From Sphingomonadaceae bacterium (GTDB lineage: Bacteria; Pseudomonadota; Alphaproteobacteria; Sphingomonadales; Sphingomonadaceae): a stretch of DNA of 10,632 bases. Below are positions 1-5,556 of this stretch, in pieces. The first letter of the stretch is position 1. Every line of letters begins with the position of its first letter. The notes below the pieces were generated by a model. The model was not told where the DNA came from and searched no databases. It saw only the letters and a program-made list of their open reading frames with translations. A program made the translations under genes and the position numbers. The stretch covers positions 9,887 to 20,518 of the forward strand of contig JAEMTM010000017.1 of NCBI GenBank assembly GCA_016462305.1, in the 5' to 3' direction.

Positions 1-1
1 C

Positions 2-343
2 TCAATCTTTCTCAAGCGTGCATTGCAGCGGATGCTGATTCTTCTGCGCGAAGTCCATGACTTGCGTGACCTTGGTTTCGGCCACTTCATAAGTGAAAAT
101 GCCACAAACGCCGACGCCTTTTTGATGCACATGAATCATAACCCGCGTAGCCTGATCCGTATCCATTTGAAAAAACGCCTTGAGGACATGCACGACAAAT
201 TCCATCGGCGTGTAATCGTCGTTCAGCAGTAGCACTTTATACAGGCTTGGCTTTTGGGTTTTCGGGCGCGTGCGCGTGGCGAGGCCGACCCCGGGTCTGC
301 CGCCATTTTTATCGTCATCATCTTGCGCCATGGAAATCTGCAT
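2..343 (-). CDS. clpS: ATP-dependent Clp protease adaptor ClpS
   Basis: ClpS binds N-degron substrates (bulky N-terminal residues) and hands them to the ClpAP protease in the cytoplasm. The core is unmistakable: a LYKVLLLNDDYTPMEFVV block, then HVHQKGVGVCGIF and YEVAETKV, ending in HPLQCTLEKD. Counting from the inner ATG at 331 (109 aa), N37, D38, M43 and H69 match the substrate-pocket residues N34, D35, M40 and H66 of E. coli ClpS. The N-terminus is a short acidic and basic flexible tail, as usual for the family. Two in-frame ATGs (343 and 331) are possible and neither has a good Shine-Dalgarno. A weak promoter-like pair (TTGCAG at 379-374, TATTTT at 355-350) would put the transcript start near 343 and would favour 331. 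A longer TTG start at 379 is unlikely. clpA, the usual neighbour, would lie beyond the left edge if present. The stop (TGA) is at 4-2, so the gene is complete. Confidence 0.96.
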   Translation of the reverse strand: MQISMAQDDDDKNGGRPGVGLATRTRPKTQKPSLYKVLLLNDDYTPMEFVVHVLKAFFQMDTDQATRVMIHVHQKGVGVCGIFTYEVAETKVTQVMDFAQKNQHPLQCTLEKD

Positions 344-408
344 GGGCCTAAAATAGGGTAGAGGAGGGGGATTCTGCAAGCCCCGTTCGTCATCTATTCT
401 GTTGCACC

Positions 409-446
409 AAAAAGAAACCGCCCTTTCCTTTACGGAAAGGACGGTT
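409..446 (-). terminator. Intrinsic terminator of the phasin transcript
   Basis: A 13-bp stem (434-446 pairing with 416-428, with one G-U pair) encloses a 5-nt loop. On the minus strand it is followed by the T-rich run TTTCTTTTT (417-409). This is a textbook Rho-independent terminator. It reads in the direction of the phasin gene and separates it from clpS. Confidence 0.9.
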
Positions 447-528
447 GCTTTAAGGAATTACACCGGTTGACCGCGACGTCCTACCACCGAAAGGAGGAGA
501 GAGAAAGTGGCAGGTGCGTGACCAACCG
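409..528 (-). ncRNA. Candidate 3'UTR-derived small RNA with anti-SD loop
   Basis: This is the 3' untranslated region of the phasin mRNA. Upstream of the terminator a second hairpin is possible. CGGTTG/CAACCG (528-523 with 469-464) forms a lower stem, a 3-bp ACG/CGT helix follows, and an 8-bp upper stem (514-507 with 487-480, one G-U) carries a 19-nt loop at 506-488. The loop reads TTTCTCTCTCCTCCTTTCG. It contains CCTCCTTTC, identical to the anti-Shine-Dalgarno tail at the 3' end of bacterial 16S rRNA. A hairpin exposing a pyrimidine-rich anti-SD loop followed by a terminator is the layout of several known alphaproteobacterial small RNAs. No separate promoter was seen, so processing from the phasin mRNA is more likely than independent transcription. 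The fold was made by eye, and expression is unknown. Confidence 0.38.
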
Positions 529-548
529 ATGCAATATCGTTCGAAGGC

Positions 549-1181
549 TTATGCAGCTTTCTTGAAGAGTTCAGTCGTCGCCGCGATGCGGTTCGAGATT
601 GGCTGGAACATTTCGCTGACCAGCTTTACCATCGCTTCAGTGTTCTTCGAACCCTGTGCAACGGCAGTGTCGAAACCCTTACGGGCCAATTCACCCTGAA
701 GTTTGACGAAATCCGTTGGGGACTTGACCGAAGTCAGTTCCTTCATGGCAACCTGGACTTCTTCGAAATTCTTCTTGGCGAATTCCATGTTGGTCTTGCC
801 GATTTCCTGCGCACCCTTGGCAACAATCTTGCCAGCTTCAACGACGGCTTCAACATTTGCCTTGTTGAATTCAACGGCTTCAGCAGCAAATTTTTTGCCC
901 TTGTCAGCAGCCTCGGTTGCCTTTTCACGGATGTCAGCGAAAAACTCAGTCGCCTTTTCAGCGGTTTTTTCTGCGGTGGCTTTAACAGTGTCAGTCATGT
1001 TGGATATTCCTTGCGTAAGGGGGGTTGTTTCAACAGACACGGATTTGGGGACGGGCGAAGCCGCAGGTGTTTCCACCTTTGCATTCGCAACGGTGCTCTG
1101 AACAGTTTTAACAGCCACGTCCTTTGGCGCTGCAACTTTTGCAGCTTTCACCCGGACATTCGTTTCTGTTTTGCTGGTCAT
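549..1181 (-). CDS. Phasin family protein (PHA granule-associated, PhaP type)
   Basis: Phasins are small amphipathic proteins that coat polyhydroxyalkanoate granules and control their number and size. From the ATG at 1181 the product has 210 aa. An Ala/Lys/Pro/Val-rich, low-complexity N-terminal stretch of about 60 residues precedes a helical domain beginning near MTDTVKATAEKTAEKATEFF. That domain holds Ala/Lys/Glu-rich heptad-like helices (ADIREKATEAADKGKKF, EFNKANVEAVVEAG) and a C-terminal part (KLQGELARKGFDTAVAQGSK, MFQPISNRIAATTELFKKAA) typical of the alphaproteobacterial Phasin_2 family. A longer reading from 1217 starts upstream of the expected transcript start and is rejected. A second in-frame ATG at 998 has a better Shine-Dalgarno (AAGGA, nine bases upstream) and would give a 149-aa compact phasin. 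The gene has its own promoter, operator-like boxes and terminator, so it is probably monocistronic. phaC in the same window supports the role. Confidence 0.9.
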   Translation of the reverse strand: MTSKTETNVRVKAAKVAAPKDVAVKTVQSTVANAKVETPAASPVPKSVSVETTPLTQGISNMTDTVKATAEKTAEKATEFFADIREKATEAADKGKKFAAEAVEFNKANVEAVVEAGKIVAKGAQEIGKTNMEFAKKNFEEVQVAMKELTSVKSPTDFVKLQGELARKGFDTAVAQGSKNTEAMVKLVSEMFQPISNRIAATTELFKKAA

Positions 1182-1202
1182 GATTAAGCACCATTTCTGT
1201 TG

Positions 1203-1217
1203 TGTTGCACCGCACAA
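1203..1217 (-). promoter_or_regulatory. Operator-like box 1 at the phasin promoter
   Basis: The minus strand reads TTGTGCGGTGCAACA. It overlaps the likely -10 hexamer, a position suited to repression. It shares the pattern TTGTGC-NN-YGCA-N-CA with the boxes at 1249-1263 and 5504-5518, the last upstream of phaC. Its core is TGC-N3-GCA, a type of TGC-rich site reported for PhaR repressors of other PHA producers. Assignment to PhaR is an inference, because no regulator gene lies in the window. Confidence 0.55.
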
Positions 1218-1241
1218 TAAAGCAAATGCAAACTATGTCAA
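1214..1241 (-). promoter_or_regulatory. Sigma-70-type promoter of the phasin gene
   Basis: The minus strand carries a perfect -35 hexamer TTGACA (1241-1236), a 16-nt spacer and TATTGT (1219-1214, four of six -10 matches). Transcription would begin near 1207, giving a leader of roughly 25 nt before the ATG at 1181. This placement excludes the longer ORF start at 1217. Confidence 0.65.
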
Positions 1242-1248
1242 CAAAAAA

Positions 1249-1263
1249 TGGTGCAGTGCACAA
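1249..1263 (-). promoter_or_regulatory. Operator-like box 2 upstream of the phasin -35
   Basis: The minus strand reads TTGTGCACTGCACCA, containing the near-perfect palindrome GTGCA-C-TGCAC. It is a direct repeat of box 1 at a 46-bp offset, about four and a half helical turns, and lies just upstream of the -35. The pair brackets the phasin promoter, as expected for a repressor that contacts two sites. Confidence 0.55.
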
Positions 1264-1281
1264 AAACTATTTTCGGGCGGC

Positions 1282-2421
1282 TTAATCCGCCAGTGTCAGC
1301 CGTTCAAAGCGTTCATAATGGTGATCCGCGGACCCAAATTGGTTTTCGATCATCGTCGCCCGCTTAAAAAAGTGGCCAATGGCCAGTTCTTGGGTGATGC
1401 CAATACCGCCATGCGTTTGAATGGCGTTCTGCCCCACAAACTTTGCTGAACGCGACACCTTCGCCTTACATGCCGATACTGCCGCCATACGTTCCGCCGC
1501 TGGCAGATCGAGCTTTAGCGTCGCCATCGTGGTCATGGACTTTGATTGCTCAACCTCCATGAACATGTCGACCATGCGGTGTTGAAGCACTTGGAAGCGC
1601 GAGATTGGCTGACCAAATTGGTTACGCTGACGCGCATATTCGAGCGTGCCCTGATGCAGCTTGGCCGTCACACCGCAGGATTCAGCGCAGACGGCAACGG
1701 TTGCTTCGTCAACGATGCGTTCAATAAGCGGCAGGCCAGCGCCTTCGTCACCCAATAACGCGTCCGCAGGGATTGCCGCATTCTCGAAATAGATTTCGGA
1801 TGCTTGAAACCCGTCAACAGTCGGGTAATCGCGGCGCACAATGCCCTTTGCGTTGGCGTCAATAAGGAACAAAGACACGCCGTTGACATCGCTGGTCGCG
1901 CCGCCCGTGCGCGCGGTGACGAGCAAATGCGTTGCCCATGGCGCGGCGTATACGACGCCTTTATGGCCGTTCAACACATAGCCCGCGCCGTCCTTCTTCG
2001 CGGTCGTGCGGATATTGGCGAGGTTGTAGCGGCCCTGTGGTTCAGCATAGGCAAAGGCGATGATGACATTGCCATTGATAATTTCTGGGATGACGGCATC
2101 CGCAACTGCGCCGCCAACCGCTTTCAACGCGCCACCGCCCAGAACGACGGTCTGGAGATAAGGCTCGATCGCGATGACCTTGCCAAGCTCTTCCATGATC
2201 AAAGCGTTTTCGAGATGACCACCACCCAGGCCGCCCTGCTCTTCGCTGAACGAGGCACCCAACATGCCGAGATCTTGCGCCAAAGCCTTCCAGATGCCGG
2301 GGTCACGCCCCGTGCTGCTGGCAATCATCTTGCTACGGCTATCAAAATCATAGGTGTCCGCCAAAAAACGGCTCAAGGTTTCGCGGATCATGTCCTGCGT
2401 TTCGGTGTAGCTGAAATCCAT
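1282..2421 (-). CDS. Acyl-CoA dehydrogenase, small-subunit (PimD-like)
   Basis: A 379-aa acyl-CoA dehydrogenase-fold flavoprotein expected to take part in alpha,beta-dehydrogenation of an acyl-CoA in the cytoplasm. The N-terminal helical domain begins MDFSYTETQDMIRETLSRFLAD. The middle beta domain has a degenerate signature (AYAEPQGRYNLANI, 125-137, instead of YSEPxAGSD). The C-terminal helical domain keeps the FAD-contact region RQRNQFGQPISRFQVLQHRM (264-283) and QTHGGIGITQE (335-345). The C-terminus ends with FGSADHHYERF where active enzymes have YEG or YGG. By rough alignment neither common catalytic glutamate position is occupied: A240 lies in helix G and G363 near the C-terminus. With the neighbouring gene this resembles the small subunit of heteromeric dehydrogenases such as pimeloyl-CoA dehydrogenase PimD. 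The substrate cannot be read from the sequence. A modest Shine-Dalgarno (GGAGA) precedes the ATG at 2421. Confidence 0.9.
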   Translation of the reverse strand: MDFSYTETQDMIRETLSRFLADTYDFDSRSKMIASSTGRDPGIWKALAQDLGMLGASFSEEQGGLGGGHLENALIMEELGKVIAIEPYLQTVVLGGGALKAVGGAVADAVIPEIINGNVIIAFAYAEPQGRYNLANIRTTAKKDGAGYVLNGHKGVVYAAPWATHLLVTARTGGATSDVNGVSLFLIDANAKGIVRRDYPTVDGFQASEIYFENAAIPADALLGDEGAGLPLIERIVDEATVAVCAESCGVTAKLHQGTLEYARQRNQFGQPISRFQVLQHRMVDMFMEVEQSKSMTTMATLKLDLPAAERMAAVSACKAKVSRSAKFVGQNAIQTHGGIGITQELAIGHFFKRATMIENQFGSADHHYERFERLTLAD

Positions 2422-2460
2422 GTGAAGTGTCTCTCCATCGTCGCCTTATTGGCGGTTGTA

Positions 2461-2555
2461 CTCCCCTCCCGCGTGCGGGAGGGGCCGGGGGAGGGCGAGT
2501 CACGTCTTTCGCGGAAGTGACCCTCCCCTATCCCCTCCCGCAGGCGGGAGGGGGA
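2461..2555. repeat. Inverted pair of GC-rich palindromic intergenic repeats
   Basis: Two REP-like units face each other in the 136-bp gap between the dehydrogenase genes. Each contains the same perfect 10-bp stem, CCCCTCCCGC/GCGGGAGGGG with a 2-nt loop (2463-2484 and 2532-2553). Each stem is flanked by a G-rich tract with GGGGAGGG on one side, in opposite orientations. Neither hairpin is followed by a T-run on either strand, so they are not ordinary intrinsic terminators. Such dispersed elements are common between sphingomonad genes. In the mRNA they may form strong hairpins that affect processing or stability between the two coding regions. Confidence 0.75.
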
Positions 2556-2560
2556 AGCGT

Positions 2561-3754
2561 CTAAATTCCCAACACCATCTTGGCGATGATGTTGCGCTGA
2601 ATCTCGTTCGATCCACCGTAAATCGTCGTCTTGCGGGCGTTGAAATAGGTCGGTGCAGCGCGGTGTGCATAATCTGGACCGATCGGGTGTTCATTGTCGC
2701 CTTCGCCAAAGCCACGGAAATATGGCGCGCCATAATGGCCGACCGCTTCGAGCGCGAGTTCGGTAATACGCTGCTGGATTTCCGAACCTTTGATTTTCAA
2801 CAAGCTCGATTCAGGGCCGGGACCCTTGCCCGATGCTTCGCTGGCAAGGCTGCGTAATTCGGTGAATTCAAGCGCAGTGAGGTCAATTTCAAGTTCCGAA
2901 ATCTTGCGCTTGAAGAATGGATTGGCAATCAACGGGCGGTCGCCATCTTGTTCAGTGCGGGCAATCGCCTTGATCTTTTCAACGCCGCGCTTTGACCGGG
3001 CAACGGCAGCAATGCCGGTGCGTTCGTGCGCCAACAGGAACTTGGCACAGGTCCAGCCTTTATTTTCCTCATAAACACGGTTTTCGACGGGCACGCGGAC
3101 GTCTTCCAACCATACTTCGTTGACTTCATGCTCGCCGCCCAAGGTGATGATGGGACGGACGGTGACGCCCGGCGACTTCATGTCAATTAACAAAAAGCTG
3201 ATGCCTTCTTGTGCCTTGGCATCGGAATCGGTGCGGACAAGGAAGAAGCCCCAGTCGGCATGTTGCGCCATTGTGGTCCAAGTTTTCTGGCCATTTACGA
3301 CATAATCGTCGCCGTCACGAACGGCCTTTGTGCGCAAAGATGCAAGGTCGGAACCAGCGCCGGGTTCGGAATATCCCTGACACCACCAATCATCGCCCGA
3401 CAAAATACCGGGAAGGAACTTGGCTTTCTGCTCAGGCGTGCCAAATGTGTAGATGACTGGACCGACCATCGACAGGCCAAAGGGCATTGTGGTCACACAG
3501 TCTGCAGCGGCGAGTTCCTCGGACCAGATGAAACGCTCGGTCGCGGTCCAGCCAGTGCCGCCATATTCGACGGGCCAAGCCGGGGCGATCCAGCCCTTTT
3601 TGGCGAGAATGCGATGCCATGACAGAAAATCTTCCTTCGAAAGATCATGCCCTTCGTCCTGCACCGAACGGAGATTCTCGGGATAATTTTCGGCGATGAA
3701 ATTACGCACTTCCTTTTGGAAGGCGATTTCTGCGGGGCTGAATTCGAGTTGCAT
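2561..3754 (-). CDS. Acyl-CoA dehydrogenase, large-subunit (PimC-like)
   Basis: A 397-aa FAD-dependent acyl-CoA dehydrogenase that should form the 2,3-enoyl-CoA and pass electrons to electron-transfer flavoprotein. Visible features are an N-terminal helical domain (MQLEFSPAEIAFQKEVRNFI), the family signature YSEPGAGSDLAS (128-139), the WTTMAQHADW flavin/substrate loop (159-168), and a C-terminal ARKTTIYGGSNEIQRNIIAK (373-392). The usual C-terminal catalytic Glu of the medium-chain enzyme is replaced by Gly (IYGG). E244 in LLAHERTGIA lies where isovaleryl- and long-chain-type enzymes carry the base. The start is the ATG at 3754, with AGGAGA six bases upstream; a GTG at 3757 is in frame but less likely. 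Paired with the next gene it resembles the PimC/PimD arrangement, also seen in steroid-degrading FadE pairs. Substrate unknown. Confidence 0.93.
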   Translation of the reverse strand: MQLEFSPAEIAFQKEVRNFIAENYPENLRSVQDEGHDLSKEDFLSWHRILAKKGWIAPAWPVEYGGTGWTATERFIWSEELAAADCVTTMPFGLSMVGPVIYTFGTPEQKAKFLPGILSGDDWWCQGYSEPGAGSDLASLRTKAVRDGDDYVVNGQKTWTTMAQHADWGFFLVRTDSDAKAQEGISFLLIDMKSPGVTVRPIITLGGEHEVNEVWLEDVRVPVENRVYEENKGWTCAKFLLAHERTGIAAVARSKRGVEKIKAIARTEQDGDRPLIANPFFKRKISELEIDLTALEFTELRSLASEASGKGPGPESSLLKIKGSEIQQRITELALEAVGHYGAPYFRGFGEGDNEHPIGPDYAHRAAPTYFNARKTTIYGGSNEIQRNIIAKMVLGI

Positions 3755-3789
3755 CACGATTCTCCTAAAAAGAAAAATTGGAAGTAGGC

Positions 3790-3807
3790 GACGTTTACGT
3801 AAACGTC
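3790..3807. promoter_or_regulatory. 18-bp perfect palindrome, candidate acyl-CoA-regulator operator
   Basis: GACGTTTACGTAAACGTC is a perfect 18-bp palindrome lying 36 bp upstream of the large-subunit dehydrogenase start and just after phaC. On the minus strand it overlaps a -35-like TTGACG (3809-3804), so a bound repressor would block the promoter, or a MerR-type activator could act in the spacer. TTTACGTAAAC-type palindromes have been described for regulators of branched-chain amino acid and fatty acid degradation (LiuR-type) in proteobacteria. That match is from memory and is an inference. Confidence 0.6.
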
Positions 3808-3816
3808 AATTGAATC

Positions 3817-5457
3817 TCATCGCGCCTTCACATAGCTGCCTGGAGCCGATTCAAGCGCCTTCAGCTTGCCTTGACCGGGTTGGCGCGGCCCGGTTGCTGG
3901 CACGCGTGCGTCGCCTTTCTCTGTCAGCCAGACAAGCCAATCGGGCCACCAGCTACCCTTGGTCTCCGTGGCACCTTCAATAAATGCCGCGAGCGAGGTC
4001 GGCGCGGCGTCATTGGTCCAATATTGGTATTTCATTTGCGCAGGCGGATTGACCACACCCGCAATATGGCCGCTGCCCGCCAGCACGAATTTGGTCGGGC
4101 CAGTGAAATGGTCCTGCAGTTTCCAGACGCTCTGGGCTGGCGCAATATGATCCTCACGCCCGGCCTGAATATAGGCCGGCGTTTTCACAAGGCGCAGGTC
4201 AATTGGGGTGCCGAGTGCGGACAAATCATTTGGCTTCACGAGCCGGTTATCGCGGTAGAGGTCGATGAGATAGTTGCGATGCCATTTGGCCGGCAGGTTG
4301 GTGACATCGCCATTCCAATGCAGCAAATCGAACGCAGGATAGTCTTCACCCAGCAGGTAATTTTTGACAACGGTGGACCATATTAAATCCTTACCACGCA
4401 GCATGTTGAAGGTCAGCGCAAGGAAACGGCCATCTAAATAACCCTGCGGTGCACTCAGCGCCTCCATCATCGCAATTTGTTGATCGTCAATAAAATGCAG
4501 CAGTTCGCCACCTGTGCTGAAATCGACCTGCGCGGTGAAAAATGTCGCGCTGCGCACCTTGTCGGCGGCGTCGGTTGCCGCGAGGATCGCAAGCGTTGCC
4601 GCCAAGGTCGTGCCTGCAACACAATAGCCAATCGTATGGACATCTGGCACATCAAGGGCGCTGCGCACGGTATCAATCGCGTCGATCTGCGCCGCGATAT
4701 AATCGTCCCAAATGACGTCCTTCATCGAAGCGTCTGCCGATTTCCACGATACGACAAAAACCGTGATGCCTTGGTCCACGCAATATTTGATGAAGCTTTT
4801 TTCCGTCGTCAGATCGAGAATATAAAAGCGGTTGATCCACGGCGGAAAAATGATGAGCGGCGTTTCCAGCACATTTTCGGTTGTCGGGTCATATTGGATG
4901 AGCTGGTACAAAGGCGTTTGGTGCACAACCTTGCCCGGCGTTGCCGCGATGTTTTCGCCAAGGGTAAACGCGCTTGAATCGGTATGGGTCAACTGCCCGC
5001 GCTGCATGTCATGCATCAGGTGCTGCAACCCGGACATCAGGCTCGCGCCCTTGGACTCCACGGCGCGTTCCAATGCAACCGGATTGGTAAAGGGCGAATT
5101 TGCCGGGCTCATGGCCTCGATAATGCTGCGCAGGGCAAAGCCCATTTTCGCTTTATCATGTTCGGGCAAGCCATCCAATTGATCTGCTGCGGCCAACATA
5201 TGTTCGGACATGACCTGATAGCTTTGACGGACCAAGTCGAATACCGGATGCTCCCATTGCGGCGCGGCAAAACGGCGGTCGGTCGTATCGACCTTGTCCC
5301 GGCCAGCTTTGGCCAGCGGTTCCAATACCGTTCCCCAAGCATCCAACGCCGCGCGATAGGCCTTTAACGGGTCGGTTGTGGCCACGGCGTTTTGTTCAAA
5401 CAACTTCATGAATTGTGCGGGGTCCACAAAAGGGGGTATTTTGGTTGAGTCGGCCAT
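3817..5457 (-). CDS. phaC: Class I polyhydroxyalkanoate synthase PhaC
   Basis: PhaC polymerises (R)-3-hydroxyacyl-CoA into polyhydroxyalkanoate at the granule surface. The 546-aa product has the PhaC N-terminal domain (roughly 60-230, including PPWINRFYILDLTTEKSFIK at 205-224) followed by an alpha/beta-hydrolase domain. The lipase-like box is GYCVAG (277-282) with nucleophile C279. D436 in GREDHIAP and H464 in AGSGHIAG complete the triad. A conserved tryptophan-rich C-terminal segment GSWWPDWLVW (501-510) is present. At 546 aa it is somewhat short for class I (about 590), with the loss at the N-terminus. The frame stays open up to 6405, but that extension is antisense to the helicase gene and is rejected. 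ATGs at 5457 and 5469 are both possible and neither has a clear Shine-Dalgarno. No phaA, phaB or phaE partner is in the window; the phasin lies downstream, beyond the dehydrogenase pair. Confidence 0.96.
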   Translation of the reverse strand: MADSTKIPPFVDPAQFMKLFEQNAVATTDPLKAYRAALDAWGTVLEPLAKAGRDKVDTTDRRFAAPQWEHPVFDLVRQSYQVMSEHMLAAADQLDGLPEHDKAKMGFALRSIIEAMSPANSPFTNPVALERAVESKGASLMSGLQHLMHDMQRGQLTHTDSSAFTLGENIAATPGKVVHQTPLYQLIQYDPTTENVLETPLIIFPPWINRFYILDLTTEKSFIKYCVDQGITVFVVSWKSADASMKDVIWDDYIAAQIDAIDTVRSALDVPDVHTIGYCVAGTTLAATLAILAATDAADKVRSATFFTAQVDFSTGGELLHFIDDQQIAMMEALSAPQGYLDGRFLALTFNMLRGKDLIWSTVVKNYLLGEDYPAFDLLHWNGDVTNLPAKWHRNYLIDLYRDNRLVKPNDLSALGTPIDLRLVKTPAYIQAGREDHIAPAQSVWKLQDHFTGPTKFVLAGSGHIAGVVNPPAQMKYQYWTNDAAPTSLAAFIEGATETKGSWWPDWLVWLTEKGDARVPATGPRQPGQGKLKALESAPGSYVKAR

Positions 5458-5458
5458 A

Positions 5459-5486
5459 TTGACAGGCATATCAAAGCAAATGAAAT
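5459..5486 (+). promoter_or_regulatory. Possible promoter of the RNA helicase gene
   Basis: A perfect -35 TTGACA (5459-5464) is followed after 16 nt by TGAAAT (5481-5486, four of six). The transcript would begin near 5493, leaving a leader of about 64 nt before the ATG at 5557. The element lies directly against the phaC start on the other strand, so the divergent promoters overlap. The -10 is weak. Confidence 0.35.
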
Positions 5487-5492
5487 TGTCGA
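5465..5492 (-). promoter_or_regulatory. Possible phaC promoter
   Basis: The minus strand shows TCGACA (5492-5487), a 16-nt spacer and a poor TATGCC. The spacer region shares the decamer CATTTGCTTT (plus strand AAAGCAAATG, 5473-5482) with the phasin promoter (1219-1228), again just downstream of a GACA. If correct, the transcript would start almost at the phaC ATG at 5457, which fits the absence of a Shine-Dalgarno. The hexamers themselves are weak, so this rests mainly on the similarity to the phasin promoter. Confidence 0.3.
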
Positions 5493-5503
5493 AGATTGTT
5501 TTG

Positions 5504-5518
5504 TTGTGCGGCGCAGCA
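5504..5518 (+). promoter_or_regulatory. Operator-like box upstream of phaC (shared with phasin)
   Basis: TTGTGCGGCGCAGCA matches phasin box 1 (TTGTGCGGTGCAACA) at 13 of 15 positions and box 2 at 11. It lies 46 bp upstream of the phaC ATG and 38 bp before the divergent helicase start. The shared TGC-N3-GCA core suggests one regulator, possibly PhaR, for synthase and phasin. Whether it also touches the helicase promoter is open. Confidence 0.5.
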
Positions 5519-5556
5519 TGGACATTGCGTAAAAAAGAGCGCAAAGGCCCGCAATA

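Noticed and set aside
490..521. Strong plus-strand Shine-Dalgarno AAAGGAGG followed by GTG at 507
   Set aside because: The GTG frame stops after four codons. The sequence is better explained as the complement of the pyrimidine loop in the phasin 3'UTR.
703..1101. 132-codon plus-strand ORF opposite the phasin
   Set aside because: Its Ala/Ser-rich hydrophobic translation is the complement of the Ala/Lys/Glu-rich phasin helices; nothing else supports it.
1804..2520. 238-codon plus-strand ORF across the small-subunit dehydrogenase
   Set aside because: It is a codon-bias shadow of the minus-strand gene, with no recognisable domain and no Shine-Dalgarno.
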